Origin: Aerosticca soli
GTDB taxonomy: Bacteria > Pseudomonadota > Gammaproteobacteria > Xanthomonadales > Rhodanobacteraceae
NCBI RefSeq assembly: GCF_003967035.1
Contig: NZ_AP018560.1
Span: 2,131,001 to 2,195,000 of the forward strand
Direction: 5' to 3'
DNA: 64,000 nt
The first letter of the stretch is position 1; each line of letters starts with the position of its first letter. The position numbers and the translations under genes were made by a program. The notes under the pieces were generated by a model. The model searched no databases, had not been told where the DNA came from, and was given only the letters and a program-made list of their open reading frames with translations. Of this stretch, positions 39,852-50,524 are shown in pieces.

Positions 39852-42800
39852 ATGGGTTCGTTACGTATCGCGCTGTCCGTTCTGGCCGGCGCATGGGCGT
39901 TGTCGCTCCATGCGCAGGATGCAACCAAACGCATCGACGTCCCCGCCGGGGACCTGGTGCAGGCTCTGGACACGCTGGCACGCCAGTCCGGCGCCCAGTT
40001 CATCTATCGCGCCGACCAGTTGCAGGGGCTCACCACGCCGGGCGTCCACGGCACGCTGTCGGCACCGGAGGCTCTGGAACGGTTGCTGCAGGGAACCGGC
40101 TTTACCGTGCACCGCGAGGCTTCCGGCGAGGTGGTCATCGTCAAGTCCGCCCAGGGCGCCGCACGCACCAAGCCGGCGCCCGTCACCGCCCCGCCGCAGT
40201 CGGAGACCGATCGCGCCACGCGCCTGGAAGGCGTGACCGTGACCGGCTCGCGCATCGCCCGCGCCCAGATCGAAGGCCCGGCGCCGGTGGTGATGATCAC
40301 CGCCGAGGACATCAAGGCGAACGGCTTCGTCAGCGTGCCGGACGTGCTGCGCGCGATGACCCAGAACGGCGGCGAGACGCAGAGTCCGCAATCGGCCAGC
40401 GGCGCCGACTTTTCGCCCGGCGCGCAGCAGGTGGATCTGCGCGGACTCGGCCCCAATCACACCCTGGTGCTGGTCAATGGCCGGCGCATCGCCGATTTCC
40501 CGCTGCCGTTCAAGGGCCGCAGCAACTTCACCGACATCTCCAACATTCCGCTCGGCATGGTCGAGCGCATCGAGATCCTGACCGGCAGCGCCTCGGCGGT
40601 GTATGGCTCCGACGCCATCGCCGGCGTGGTCAACATCATCCTCAAGGACAAGGCCGACGGCACCACCGTGGATTACCGCTACGGCGACACTACCCGCGGT
40701 GGCGGCCAGTCGCAGCGGCTCAGCCTGTCCTCGGGTTTTTCCAACGAGCGCTTCACCCTGCTCGGCGGACTCGAGCTCAACGACGACAAGCCGCTGTGGG
40801 CCTACGACCGCAGCATCCAGGATTCCACCCAGGATGCGCCGACGGCAGGCGCGCGCATCGCCCGGCGCACCTTTCTGCGCACCGACTACTACGACACCTA
40901 TCTCGATCCGGGCACGGACACCTGCGCGAAGCTGAGCTATCTCAATCGCGGCAGCACCTACCGCGCCTCGCGTCCGGGTTATGGCGACTATGACCCGGCC
41001 ATCGACGATTACGGCCCTGGCTACTACTGCGGCAGCGACAAGTCGATCGGCTACGGCACCATCCTCAGCAAGAACCGCGGCGCCAACGGCTACCTGTCGA
41101 CGCACTACGATTTCGGCAACGGCACGCAGTGGTTCGCCGATCTGCAAGTGGGCTACCACAAGGTGCAACTGTTCCGCGACGTCGAACAGTGGAGCTACAT
41201 GGCGCCCGACGGCAACGAGGAGGGCTACTCCTACAACCAGGCCACCGGCCAGGTGGAGTATTGGCAGCGCCAGTTCACGCCGGAGGAGATGGGCGGTCTC
41301 AACAACGGCATGATCACCGACATCCAGCGCACGCTGAGCGTGGCCACCGGCTTCAAGGGCACGCTGGGACAGGACTGGGACTACGAGGCCTCGGTCTCGC
41401 ACTCGCAGTATCACGCCACCGTGAGCTGGCCGCAGACGATCGCCGGCAAGGCCAATGCGCTGTTCCTCGGCCCGCAGCTGGGCGTCGATGACGATTCGGG
41501 TTATCCCATCTTCAACGCCGACCCGAGCCGCCTGTACACGCCACTGACCCGGTCCGAGTACGACGCCATCACCAAGGACACCGTCTACCACCCCAAGACG
41601 CGCAACGACACGCTGGCCTTCACGCTCACCGACGCCAGCCTGTTCGAGCTGCCGGGCGGCCCGGCGGGTTTCGCCGCGGTGGCCGAATACGGCTCGCAAA
41701 GCTATGCCATCAACCCTGACCCGCTGGCCACGCAGTACTACTACTACAGCTGGCGCGATTCCGACGGCCACGGCAGCCGTACGCGCTGGGCGCTCGGCAG
41801 CGAATTGCGCCTGCCGCTGCTGCAGACGCTGAACCTGAGCCTGGCCGGCCGTTACGACCGCTACCGCTTCGCCGGCGAGCAGCCGGGCAAGTTCACCTGG
41901 AGCAGCGGCGTGGAATGGCGGCCGGTGGACAGCCTGCTGCTGCGCGGCTCCTACGGCACCGCCTTCCGCGCCCCGGATCTGCACTACGTGTTCGCCGGCG
42001 AGGGCAACGACGAGACCGCCGGCGTGGACTACTACCGCTGTCGCAGCGAGGAATCGGGCACCGCCATCGCCGACTGCGATTACAACGACGAGAACGTCAT
42101 CCGCACCCGCAAGGGCAATCGCAAGCTCAAGCCCGAGACCAGCACGTCCTGGACGGCCGGTGTGTTGTGGTCGCCCAGCGATCGCTTCGACATTTCGGCC
42201 GACTACTTCAGCATCCGCATGCGCAACCAGGTGCAGGATCTGGACACCGACACGCTGCTGCAGGACGAAGCCAACTGCCGCCTGGGCAGCAAAGCCGACG
42301 GCACGCCGGTGGACATCAACTCGCCCACCTGCCGGGATGCGCTGGCCCGCGTGGTGCGCACCAGCAGCGGCAAGCTCTACGGCGTCTACGTCAACCCGAT
42401 CAACGTCGCGCGCGAGGAGACCAGCGGCGTCGACATCACCACCCATGCGCGCTGGGACACCCGCATCGGCATCCTGCGCTTCGTCGGCAACCATACCTGG
42501 GTGCGCAAGCACGACATCCAGCAGTACCCAGGTGATCCGACCATCAACGAGTTCGCGGTCAACAGCGGCTACGACATCCCGCGCACCAAGACCAGTGCCT
42601 CGCTGTCGTGGGAACGCAAGGCCTGGACGACCACCCTGCATGGCGAGCGGCTGGGAAGGCTGCCCACCTACCTGTCCTATGCGCAGCAGGCAGACCGGTC
42701 GAAGGGTGATCCGGTCTGGGTCGGCGCCACCTACCGTTTCAACGCCTCGGTGCAATACAAGTTCAACGACCACGCCGAGCTCGCCCTGCTGGTGGACAAC

Positions 42801-42932
42801 CTGCAAGACCGCATGCCGCCGCGCGATCGCACCTACACGCCCTATCCCTATTACGACGTGTCCTGGTTCGATTCGGTGGGACGCAGCTATTACCTGCAGT
42901 TCACCTGGAAGTTCGGCGGCACGCCGCTGTAA
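39852..42932 (+). CDS. TonB-dependent transducer-receptor with STN domain
   Basis: 1026 residues, the outer-membrane part of the cassette. Signal peptide about residues 1-23 (LSVLAGAWALSLHA). STN (secretin/TonB short N-terminal) domain at about 25-100, which contacts FecR. TonB box-like VTVTGSRI near residue 128, plug domain to about 270 (LVLVNGRRIADFPL, GSASAVYGSDAIAGVVNIIL), then the barrel ending ...YLQFTWKFGGTPL. FecA-like proteins respond to a siderophore or other ligand. The substrate is unknown; the two glucan enzymes downstream allow an oligosaccharide ligand, but this is only context. The barrel carries three Cys pairs with short spacing, common in xanthomonad receptors. Confidence 0.93.
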   Translation: MGSLRIALSVLAGAWALSLHAQDATKRIDVPAGDLVQALDTLARQSGAQFIYRADQLQGLTTPGVHGTLSAPEALERLLQGTGFTVHREASGEVVIVKSAQGAARTKPAPVTAPPQSETDRATRLEGVTVTGSRIARAQIEGPAPVVMITAEDIKANGFVSVPDVLRAMTQNGGETQSPQSASGADFSPGAQQVDLRGLGPNHTLVLVNGRRIADFPLPFKGRSNFTDISNIPLGMVERIEILTGSASAVYGSDAIAGVVNIILKDKADGTTVDYRYGDTTRGGGQSQRLSLSSGFSNERFTLLGGLELNDDKPLWAYDRSIQDSTQDAPTAGARIARRTFLRTDYYDTYLDPGTDTCAKLSYLNRGSTYRASRPGYGDYDPAIDDYGPGYYCGSDKSIGYGTILSKNRGANGYLSTHYDFGNGTQWFADLQVGYHKVQLFRDVEQWSYMAPDGNEEGYSYNQATGQVEYWQRQFTPEEMGGLNNGMITDIQRTLSVATGFKGTLGQDWDYEASVSHSQYHATVSWPQTIAGKANALFLGPQLGVDDDSGYPIFNADPSRLYTPLTRSEYDAITKDTVYHPKTRNDTLAFTLTDASLFELPGGPAGFAAVAEYGSQSYAINPDPLATQYYYYSWRDSDGHGSRTRWALGSELRLPLLQTLNLSLAGRYDRYRFAGEQPGKFTWSSGVEWRPVDSLLLRGSYGTAFRAPDLHYVFAGEGNDETAGVDYYRCRSEESGTAIADCDYNDENVIRTRKGNRKLKPETSTSWTAGVLWSPSDRFDISADYFSIRMRNQVQDLDTDTLLQDEANCRLGSKADGTPVDINSPTCRDALARVVRTSSGKLYGVYVNPINVAREETSGVDITTHARWDTRIGILRFVGNHTWVRKHDIQQYPGDPTINEFAVNSGYDIPRTKTSASLSWERKAWTTTLHGERLGRLPTYLSYAQQADRSKGDPVWVGATYRFNASVQYKFNDHAELALLVDNLQDRMPPRDRTYTPYPYYDVSWFDSVGRSYYLQFTWKFGGTPL

Positions 42933-42950
42933 GCGCTGCAAGCACCCGTC

Positions 42951-42975
42951 GGCCCCGGCTCGAACGCGGGGCCGG
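42951..42975 (+). terminator. Weak hairpin after the TonB receptor
   Basis: CGGCCCCG/CGGGGCCG stem (about 8 bp) with a loop of 9 nt, 20 nt after the receptor stop. No U-tract, so termination is uncertain. Confidence 0.4.
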
Positions 42976-43088
42976 CTTGCGGCATCATCGACCGCCACCC
43001 GGGCAACTCGCCAGCGACCCGGTGTTGCACCTGACGCCTTGGCAAAGCCATGCCACACTGACCACCCGTCAGCCGGAGCTGGTTTGCG

Positions 43089-44780
43089 ATGAGCACGCTC
43101 GATGCCTTCCTGGCCCGCACGCGGGTGGCGTATTTCTCGATGGAAATCGCCCTGCGTGCGGAAATGCACACCTATTCGGGCGGGCTCGGCGTGCTGGCCG
43201 GCGACACCGCCCGCTCCTGCGCCGACCTGCGCCTGCCGGTGGTGTTCGTCACCCTGGCCAGCCACGAGGGCTACCTGCGCCAGGAAATCGCCGCCGACGG
43301 CAGCCAGATCGACCATCCCGATCCCTGGCGGGTGGCCGACTGGGCCACCCCGCTCGATGCCATGGTCGGCGTCGCCGTCGAGGGCCGCACGGTGTGGATC
43401 CGGCCCTGGCTCTATCGGCTGGCGGCGGCCGACGGCTATGAGATTCCGGTGCTGCTGCTCGACACCCGGCTCGAGCACAACGATCCGCGCGACCGCGGCC
43501 TCACCGACCGGCTCTACGGCGGCGACGATGCGTATCGACTGGGCCAGGAGATCGTGCTCGGCATCGGCGGCGAACGGCTGCTGCGCGCGCTCGGTTTCGA
43601 GGTCGGCATCTATCACCTCAACGAAGGCCACGCCGCGCTGCTCACCGCTGCGCTGCTCAAGCGCCACCCGCATCCGCTGGAAGTGCCCGCCGAGGGCCAG
43701 CTGCGCTACGACACCGAATGGGTGCGCGAGCATTGCGTGTTCACCACGCACACGCCGGTCGAGGCCGGTCACGACCGCTTCGACTATGCGATGGCGATGC
43801 GCCTGCTCGGCGATTTTCTGCCCGAAGACCAGCTCAAGCCGCTGGCCGGTGAGGACCGCCTCAACATGACCCGGCTCGCGCTCAACCTGAGCGGCTACGT
43901 CAACGGCGTCGCCGAGCGGCATGCCGAGACCGCGCGAAAAATGTTTCCGGGCTACGTGGTGCGCGCCATCACCAACGGCGTCCATGCGCACAGCTGGGTG
44001 CATCCGGCCTTTGCCAATCTGTTCCAGAGCCTGGCCGCGGACTGGGCCCACGAGCCCGAGGAACTGGTGCGTGCCGACCAGCTCACCGACACCGAACTGT
44101 GGTCGGCGCACGATGCGGCCAAGCAGGACCTGATCGACACCGTCGCCCGGCTCGGTGGCGTCAAGCTGCGCATGGACCTGCCGATCCTGGCCTTCGCCCG
44201 CCGCATCACCGGCTACAAACGCCCGGACCTCCTGTTCAGCGACCTGGCACGCCTGCGCGCGCTCAATGCCCGTCATCCATTCCAGCTGGTGATCGCCGGC
44301 AAGGCGCATCCGCACGACGAGCCCGGCAAGGCGCTCGTGCACGCCCTCCATGCGCATCTGCGCGAGCTGGCCGGCGAGATCCCCGGCGCCTTCCTGCCCG
44401 ACTACGGACTCGACCTGGCCCGGGTGATGGTCGCCGGCGCCGACGTCTGGCTCAACACGCCGCAGCCGCCGCTCGAGGCTTCCGGCACCAGCGGCATGAA
44501 GGCCGCGCTCAACGGCGTGCTCAATCTCAGCGTGCTCGACGGCTGGTGGTGGGAGGGCTGGATCGAGGACGTCACCGGCTGGGGCATCGGCGCCAGCGGG
44601 CCGGCAAGCGACCATGCGAACGAGCTGTACGACACCCTAGAGCACAAAGTGCTGCCGCGCTACTACCAGGACCGTGCACGCTGGCTTGGCATGATGCGCG
44701 CCAGCATCAGCAAGACCGCGCCGCGCTTCAACAGCCAGCGCATGATGCGCCGCTACGCGGCCGAGGCCTATCTGCGCTGA
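43089..44780 (+). CDS. Alpha-glucan phosphorylase (GT35 family, short form)
   Basis: 563 residues, shorter than GlgP (about 800) but typical of the alpha-glucan phosphorylase subgroup. It releases glucose 1-phosphate from glycogen, starch or maltodextrins by phosphorolysis. [20 protein letters not shown] at the N-terminus holds the substrate-binding motif. [13 protein letters not shown] and [18 protein letters not shown] are conserved, and Lys471 in the latter is the expected pyridoxal-phosphate attachment residue. No signal peptide, so cytosolic. It lies 156 nt after the TonB receptor and 66 nt before the GH15 gene; an operon with GH15 is likely. Confidence 0.9.
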   Translation: MSTLDAFLARTRVAYFSMEIALRAEMHTYSGGLGVLAGDTARSCADLRLPVVFVTLASHEGYLRQEIAADGSQIDHPDPWRVADWATPLDAMVGVAVEGRTVWIRPWLYRLAAADGYEIPVLLLDTRLEHNDPRDRGLTDRLYGGDDAYRLGQEIVLGIGGERLLRALGFEVGIYHLNEGHAALLTAALLKRHPHPLEVPAEGQLRYDTEWVREHCVFTTHTPVEAGHDRFDYAMAMRLLGDFLPEDQLKPLAGEDRLNMTRLALNLSGYVNGVAERHAETARKMFPGYVVRAITNGVHAHSWVHPAFANLFQSLAADWAHEPEELVRADQLTDTELWSAHDAAKQDLIDTVARLGGVKLRMDLPILAFARRITGYKRPDLLFSDLARLRALNARHPFQLVIAGKAHPHDEPGKALVHALHAHLRELAGEIPGAFLPDYGLDLARVMVAGADVWLNTPQPPLEASGTSGMKAALNGVLNLSVLDGWWWEGWIEDVTGWGIGASGPASDHANELYDTLEHKVLPRYYQDRARWLGMMRASISKTAPRFNSQRMMRRYAAEAYLR

Positions 44781-44846
44781 CGGCCCAAACAGCCGTTCGA
44801 CCGCGGCGTCCCGGCGCGTCTTCCATCAAAAGCCTTTTGGAATTCC

Positions 44847-46667
44847 ATGAGCAAACCGATCGAGGACTACGGCTACATCGGCAACACCCTGACCGGCGCC
44901 CTGGTGGCGCGCGACGGCTCCATCGACTGGCTCTGCCTGCCGCACTACGACGATGGCGCCTGCTTCGCGGCCCTGCTCGGCGGTCCCGAGCACGGCCACT
45001 GGCAACTCGCGCCGGCCGGCCCCGTCCTGCGCAGCAGCCGCCGTTACGTGCCCGGCACGGCGGTGCTGGAAACCACCCACGAGACCGCCGACGGTCGCGT
45101 CACCGTGATCGACTTCATGCCCTTCGGCGAGGAGGAGGATCACGTCGAGCTGATTCGCGTGGTGCGTGGCGAGGCCGGCCACGTGCGCATGCGCATGCAG
45201 CTCACCATCCGCTTCGACTACGGTCACATCATGCCGTGGGTGCGGCGCATCGAGGACGTCCTGGTGGCGATGGCCGGACCCGACGCGCTGCGGCTCTACA
45301 CGCCCGCGACGCTGCACGGGCGGGGGCTGCACACGGTGGCCGAATTCAGCGTCGGCGCCGGCGCCTACGTGCCCTTCGTGCTCGCCTACGATCCCTCGCA
45401 CCGCCCGGCGCGGATACCGCGCGACTGGGACATCCAGCTCAAGGAGACACTCGCGCGCTGGCGCGACTGGTCCGGACGCTGCCGTTTCGACCGTCCTGAG
45501 GGCGATCCCTGGCGCGAGGCGGTGCTGCGCTCGCTGATCACGCTCAAGGCGCTGACCTTCTCGCCGACCGGTGGCATCGTCGCCGCGCCCACCACCTCGC
45601 TGCCCGAGGAACCCGGCGGCGTGCGCAACTGGGACTACCGCTACTGCTGGCTGCGCGATGCCACCTTGACCCTGTATGCCCTGCTCGGCGCCGGCTATCG
45701 CGACGAGGCCGCCGCCTGGAGCGAATGGCTGATGCGCGCGGCCGGCGGCGATCCCGGGCAATTGCAGGTGCTCTATGGCCTGGCCGGCGAGCGGCGACTG
45801 ACCGAGCTGGAACTGCCCTGGCTGCCCGGTTATGCCGACAGCCGTCCGGTGCGCGTGGGCAATGCCGCCTATGCGCAGCGCCAGCTCGACGTCGCCGGCG
45901 AGCTGATGGACGCCTTCCACGCCGCGCGCAAGCAGGGTCTCCAGCACGGCGACGGCTGGGGCTTCCAGCTCGCCCTGCTGGAGCGGCTGGAAAAGGTCTG
46001 GCGGGAACCGGACGAGGGCATCTGGGAAGTGCGCGGCGGCGCGCGGCATTTCACCTTCTCGCGGGTGATGTGCTGGGTGGCCTTCGATCGTGGCGTGCGG
46101 GCGGTCGAGGATTTCGGCCGCGAAGGCCCCGTCGCGCACTGGCGGCGCATCCGCAAGGAAATCGCCGACGACGTGCATCGGCATGGCTGGAACGAGCGCC
46201 GCCAGGCCTTCGTGCAGTCCTATGGCAGCGACACCCTGGACGCCTCGCTGCTGCTGCTGGCGCAGGTCGGTTTCCTGCCCGCCGACGACCCGCGCTACGT
46301 CTCCACCGTCGAGGCGATCGAGCGCGAGCTGATGGTCGATGGACTGGTGCGCCGCTACCGGCCCGAGCGCGCCGACGATGGCCTGCCCGGCGGCGAAGGC
46401 ATGTTTCTCGCCTGCAGCTTCTGGCTGGCCGATGCCTACGTGCTGCTCGGGCGGCGCGACGATGCAGTGGCCCTGTTCGAGCGCCTGCTCGCCCTGCGCA
46501 ACGATCTCGGCCTGCTCGCCGAGGAATACGACCCGCGCGGCGGCCGCCAGCTCGGCAACTTCCCGCAGGCCTTCTCGCACATCGCGCTGATCAACACCGC
46601 CTACAACCTGGCGAGCGCCTTCGGTCCGGCGGAGCAGCGCGCCGACGGCGACGGCAAGCGGCGCTGA
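44847..46667 (+). CDS. Glycoside hydrolase family 15 (glucoamylase/trehalase-like)
   Basis: 606 residues. Opens with [20 protein letters not shown] and [11 protein letters not shown], the N-terminal beta domain of bacterial GH15. The catalytic (alpha/alpha)6 domain has [20 protein letters not shown] and [20 protein letters not shown], whose Glu is a likely catalytic residue. The C-terminal [20 protein letters not shown] is typical. Members hydrolyse alpha-1,4-glucans or trehalose; which applies is not clear. No signal peptide. It follows the glucan phosphorylase, suggesting cytosolic glucan or trehalose breakdown, and converges with kup with only 16 nt between. Confidence 0.88.
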   Translation: MSKPIEDYGYIGNTLTGALVARDGSIDWLCLPHYDDGACFAALLGGPEHGHWQLAPAGPVLRSSRRYVPGTAVLETTHETADGRVTVIDFMPFGEEEDHVELIRVVRGEAGHVRMRMQLTIRFDYGHIMPWVRRIEDVLVAMAGPDALRLYTPATLHGRGLHTVAEFSVGAGAYVPFVLAYDPSHRPARIPRDWDIQLKETLARWRDWSGRCRFDRPEGDPWREAVLRSLITLKALTFSPTGGIVAAPTTSLPEEPGGVRNWDYRYCWLRDATLTLYALLGAGYRDEAAAWSEWLMRAAGGDPGQLQVLYGLAGERRLTELELPWLPGYADSRPVRVGNAAYAQRQLDVAGELMDAFHAARKQGLQHGDGWGFQLALLERLEKVWREPDEGIWEVRGGARHFTFSRVMCWVAFDRGVRAVEDFGREGPVAHWRRIRKEIADDVHRHGWNERRQAFVQSYGSDTLDASLLLLAQVGFLPADDPRYVSTVEAIERELMVDGLVRRYRPERADDGLPGGEGMFLACSFWLADAYVLLGRRDDAVALFERLLALRNDLGLLAEEYDPRGGRQLGNFPQAFSHIALINTAYNLASAFGPAEQRADGDGKRR

Positions 46668-46683
46668 GCCGGCACCTGTCCGC

Positions 46684-48585
46684 TCAAATCTCCACCTGCG
46701 CGCCGAGTTCGATCAGCCGGTTGCCGGGGATCTGGAAAAACGCCGTGGCCGGCATCGCGTTGCGGGCGAGGAAGGCGAACAGCTTGTCGCGCCACAGCGC
46801 CATGCCCGGCCGGCGGGCATTGGCGACGATGGTCTCGCGCGAGAGGAAGAACGTGGTGTCCATCATGTCGAACGTGAGGCCGACACGCGCGCACTGCGTC
46901 ATCGCCAGCGGAATGTTCGGATCCTCGGCAAAACCGAAACGCAGTTCGAGACCATAGAAACCGTTGCCGAGCGGCGTCAGGGTGATGCGCTCCTCGGCCT
47001 CGGCCACCGGCGTCTCCAGCACCTCGACGGTCAACAGCACGTTGCGTTCGTGCAGCACCTTGTTGTGCTTGAGGTTGTGCAGCAACGCATGCGGCACCGC
47101 GCTCTGGTTGGCGGTGAGGAACACCGCCGTGCCCGGCACGCGCAGCGGCGGATGCTCGGTGATGCTGGCGATGAAGGGGGCGAGCGCCACGCCACCCTGC
47201 TTGATCTCGCGCATCACCAGTTCGCGGCCGCGACGCCAGGTGGTCATCACCGCGAACGCCACCACGCCGAGCACCAGCGGGAACCAGCCGCCATGGGCGA
47301 TCTTGAGCACGTTGGCACCGAAATAGGCCAGATCCAGCGCCAGCATCAACAGTCCGACCGGCACCAGCACCAGCCAGTGCCAATGCCACAATCGCCGCGC
47401 CACCACCAGCGCGAGCAGGGTGGTGACGGTCATCGTGCCGGTCACCGCGATGCCATAGGCGGCGCCCAGGTTTTCCGAGCTGCGAAACCCGATCACCGCG
47501 CCGAACACCAGCAGCATCAGCATGCGGTTCACGCCGGGCACGAAGATCTGCCCGGACATCTCGCGCGAGGTGTGCACCACCATCATGCGCGGCGAATAGC
47601 CCAGCGACATCGCCTCGCGGGTCATCGAGAAGGCGCCCGAGATCACCGCCTGCGAGGCGATCACCGCCGCCGCGGTGGCCAGCACCACCATCGGATAAAG
47701 CAGGCTCTCGGGCACCAGCAAGTAGAACGGGCTCTCGATCGCCTGCGGATTGCGCAGCAGCAGCGCACCCTGGCCGAAGTAATTGAGCAGCAGCGCGGGC
47801 AGCACGAAGCAGAACCAGGCCCGCCGGATCGGCTGCTTGCCGAAGTGGCCCATGTCCGCATACAGCGCCTCGGCGCCGGTCAGCGACAGCACCACGCCGC
47901 CCAGGGCGATGAACGAAGCAAGCCCGTGATTGGCGAAGAAGTGCACCGCATGCAGCGGATTGACCGCATACAACGCCTGCGGATGGGTGAGGATCTGGCG
48001 CAAGCCCAGCAGCGCGATCACCACGAACCAGAGGCTCATCACCGGCGCGAACGCCTTGCCCACCACGTGCGTGCCGTGGCGCTGCAGGGCGAACATGCCG
48101 GCCAGAATGATGAGCGCGATCACCACCACGTAGCGGTCCAGCCCCTGCGCGGCAACCTCCAGGCCTTCGACCGCGCCCAGCACCGAGATCGCCGGGGTGA
48201 TCACGCCGTCGCCGTAGAACAGGGCGGCGCCGAAGATGCCGAGGATGCCGATCAACCAGCGCATGCGCGCGGCGCGGCCGACCGAGCGTTGCGCCAACGC
48301 CATCAACGCCATGATGCCGCCCTCGCCCTTGTTGTCGGCACGCATCACGAAAATAACGTACTTGAGCGAGACCACGATGATCAGCGACCACAGGATCAGC
48401 GAGAGCACGCCGAGCACGGCCGCCGGCGTCGGTGTCATGCCGTGCGTGCCCAGGGTTTCCTTCATGGTGTAGAGCGGGCTGGTGCCGATGTCGCCGAACA
48501 CCACGCCAATGGCGCCGAGCGCCAGCCTGAACAGCCGGCGGCGGGCGTCGCTGCCGCCCTCCACGGGCGTGCCTGTCTGCTCCAT
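46684..48585 (-). CDS. kup: Low-affinity potassium transporter Kup
   Basis: 633 residues, about 12 membrane segments. Proton-coupled potassium uptake. GAIGVVFGDIGTSPLYTMKE near residue 24 is the Kup signature, and DGVITPAISVLGAVEGLEV and LTGAEALYADMGHFG are also conserved. Length is standard. It begins only 3 nt after the ruvA stop, so it probably is transcribed with ruvCA. Inner membrane. The start ATG gives MEQTGTPVEGG, with a hydrophilic N-terminus before the first helix. Confidence 0.95.
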   Translation of the reverse strand: MEQTGTPVEGGSDARRRLFRLALGAIGVVFGDIGTSPLYTMKETLGTHGMTPTPAAVLGVLSLILWSLIIVVSLKYVIFVMRADNKGEGGIMALMALAQRSVGRAARMRWLIGILGIFGAALFYGDGVITPAISVLGAVEGLEVAAQGLDRYVVVIALIILAGMFALQRHGTHVVGKAFAPVMSLWFVVIALLGLRQILTHPQALYAVNPLHAVHFFANHGLASFIALGGVVLSLTGAEALYADMGHFGKQPIRRAWFCFVLPALLLNYFGQGALLLRNPQAIESPFYLLVPESLLYPMVVLATAAAVIASQAVISGAFSMTREAMSLGYSPRMMVVHTSREMSGQIFVPGVNRMLMLLVFGAVIGFRSSENLGAAYGIAVTGTMTVTTLLALVVARRLWHWHWLVLVPVGLLMLALDLAYFGANVLKIAHGGWFPLVLGVVAFAVMTTWRRGRELVMREIKQGGVALAPFIASITEHPPLRVPGTAVFLTANQSAVPHALLHNLKHNKVLHERNVLLTVEVLETPVAEAEERITLTPLGNGFYGLELRFGFAEDPNIPLAMTQCARVGLTFDMMDTTFFLSRETIVANARRPGMALWRDKLFAFLARNAMPATAFFQIPGNRLIELGAQVEI

Positions 48586-48588
48586 CGT

Positions 48589-49185
48589 TCAACCTCCCAG
48601 CGCGGCGCGCAGCGCCTTGCGAATGATGGCCTCCGCATCGTCGCCTTCGGCGGCGACCTGCTGGATCAGCCGGGCCGCCTCGGCCGGCTTGTAGCCGAGC
48701 TGCTGCAGCGCCGCGCCGGCCTCGCCGGCAGGATCGGCCGGACGGACGGCGCCGGTGCCCGGCAGGCGCACGGCCACCGCCTCGCCGCCCAGGCGGTCGC
48801 GCAGCTCGACCACGATGCGTTCGGCGGTCTTCTTGCCGATACCGGGAATACGCGTCAGCGCGGCGATGTCGCCGGCCTGCACCAGCCGCGCGAAATCGTC
48901 GGTGGAGACGCCCGAGAGCACCGCCAGCGCGATGCGCGCACCGATGCCGCTGACCTTCTGCAGGTTGCGGAACAGCGCACGCTCGGCTTCGCGCAGGAAG
49001 CCGTACAGCGCCACGCTGTCCTCCTTGACCGCATGATGGGTGAGCAGCACCACTTCCTGGCCGGGCGGCGGCAGGTCGTAAATGGTCGACATCGGCGCCT
49101 CCAGCTCGTAGCCGACGCCGCCGACGTCGATGAGCAGCCAGGGCGGCTGCCGCCAGACCAGGGTGCCGCGCAGCCGGCCGATCAT
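48589..49185 (-). CDS. ruvA: Holliday junction helicase subunit RuvA
   Basis: 198 residues. RuvA binds four-way junctions and loads Ruv[21 protein letters not shown] is the family start; the ATG overlaps the ruvC stop as ATGA. Two helix-hairpin-helix motifs are present ([17 protein letters not shown] and [20 protein letters not shown]). The C-terminal domain III that touches RuvB ends in [14 protein letters not shown]. Its usual partner ruvB is not next to it; kup is. Confidence 0.97.
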   Translation of the reverse strand: MIGRLRGTLVWRQPPWLLIDVGGVGYELEAPMSTIYDLPPPGQEVVLLTHHAVKEDSVALYGFLREAERALFRNLQKVSGIGARIALAVLSGVSTDDFARLVQAGDIAALTRIPGIGKKTAERIVVELRDRLGGEAVAVRLPGTGAVRPADPAGEAGAALQQLGYKPAEAARLIQQVAAEGDDAEAIIRKALRAALGG

Positions 49186-49700
49186 CGGCGCCTCCAGGCA
49201 CTGCGCGCGACGCCCACGCGCTCGAGGCTCGAGCGGGTGTGCGCGTGCGCCACGGCGATGGCGAGCGCATCGGCGGCATCGGCCTGCAGCGGCCCCTTGA
49301 GCCCGAGCAGCACGCCGACCATGTGCTGGACTTGCGTCTTGTCGCCGCGGCCGCTGCCGACCACGGCCTGTTTGACTTCCGTCGCTGCGTATTCGTGCAC
49401 GGCCATCCCCCGACTCACCGCCGCGCAGATCGCGGCACCCCTGGCCTGTCCAAGCTTGAGCGCCGAATCGGCGTTGCGTGCCATGAACACCCGCTCGACC
49501 GCGCATTCGGTCGGCCGATAGTCGGCGATGATGGCGTTCAGATCGTCGAAAATGCGCTTGAGCCTGGCGGGAAAGTCCGCCTCGCCCGCCACCATCAGCG
49601 CGGCATGGAAATGGTGCGTCAGACGCCCCGCGCCATCCACCTCGATGACCCCCACGCCGGTGCGCTGGCTGCCCGGATCGATGCCGAGTATGCGGGTCAT
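49182..49700 (-). CDS. ruvC: Crossover junction endodeoxyribonuclease RuvC
   Basis: 172 residues. RuvC resolves Holliday junctions. [20 protein letters not shown] holds the first catalytic Asp, [20 protein letters not shown] a Glu, and the C-terminal [14 protein letters not shown] the Asp pair. All acidic residues appear intact. Overlaps ruvA by 4 nt and follows the YebC gene by 24 nt. Confidence 0.97.
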   Translation of the reverse strand: MTRILGIDPGSQRTGVGVIEVDGAGRLTHHFHAALMVAGEADFPARLKRIFDDLNAIIADYRPTECAVERVFMARNADSALKLGQARGAAICAAVSRGMAVHEYAATEVKQAVVGSGRGDKTQVQHMVGVLLGLKGPLQADAADALAIAVAHAHTRSSLERVGVARSAWRRR

Positions 49701-49724
49701 GGCGAGCGGCGCCCAAGGCGCGGA

Positions 49725-50459
49725 CTAGGCACGGTTTTCTTCGGGCGGCTCGGCGTTGTGGTAGACCACGCTGACGTCATCCAGCGCCTCCAGCCGTTCG
49801 AGCAGCTCGGCCAGTTCCTCCTGCGCCTCGGCGGACACCGCCACGCGGTTGTTCGGCCGCATCACCACGCCGGCATGCTGGGCGACGAGCCCGGCTTCGG
49901 CCATGGCCTGCTGCACCGCCTCGAAACGTTCCGGCGCGCACAGCACGACGCTCTCGCCGTGCTCGTTGACGACGTCGTCGGCGCCGGCGTCCAGCGCCGC
50001 CTCCAGCACCTTTTCCTCGCGCGCGGCATCGCCGCCGGTGGGAAACACCAGCTCGCCGCAGCGAGTGAACTGGAACGCCACCGAGCCGGAGGTGCCGAGA
50101 TTGCCGCCGTGCTTGGTGAGCGCATGGCGCACGTCGGCCACGGTACGTACCGGGTTGTCGGTGAAGCACTCGATGATCAGCGCCACCCCGCCGGGACCAT
50201 AGCCCTCGTAGCGCAATTCCTCCATCTTGGCGCCGCCATCGGCGCCGGAGCCGCGCTTGATCGCGCGCTCGATGGTGTCCTTGCTCATGTTCGCCGCCAG
50301 CGCCTTGTCCACTGCGGAACGCAGACGCGGATTGAGCGCAGGATCAGGCACGCCGGCGCGGGTGGCGACGGTGATCTCGCGGATCAGCTTGGTGAACACC
50401 TTGGCGCGCTTGGCGTCCTCGGCATTCTTGCGGCCTTCGATGGAAGGGCCTCTACCCAT
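49725..50459 (-). CDS. yebC: YebC/PmpR family regulator
   Basis: 244 residues. TACO1/YebC proteins act in translation of difficult sequences or as transcriptional regulators. The start [20 protein letters not shown] was chosen over a 6-codon upstream extension. [15 protein letters not shown] and [19 protein letters not shown] are the family signatures. Placement upstream of ruvC matches E. coli. The family start is usually MAGHSKW; here it is [11 protein letters not shown], as in the second subgroup, with otherwise normal length. Confidence 0.95.
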   Translation of the reverse strand: MGRGPSIEGRKNAEDAKRAKVFTKLIREITVATRAGVPDPALNPRLRSAVDKALAANMSKDTIERAIKRGSGADGGAKMEELRYEGYGPGGVALIIECFTDNPVRTVADVRHALTKHGGNLGTSGSVAFQFTRCGELVFPTGGDAAREEKVLEAALDAGADDVVNEHGESVVLCAPERFEAVQQAMAEAGLVAQHAGVVMRPNNRVAVSAEAQEELAELLERLEALDDVSVVYHNAEPPEENRA

Positions 50460-50524
50460 GGCGTCATCATCCAGCAAACGTGGGACAAGCCGGTGATTTT
50501 AGCGCAAGCGCCCGATCCCGCGGG

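Noticed and set aside
39861-44615. 1584-codon open frame on the minus strand opposite the TonB receptor and glucan phosphorylase
   Set aside because: Same reason: it mirrors two recognised genes, and its sequence is low-complexity Ala/Gly/Arg without known motifs.
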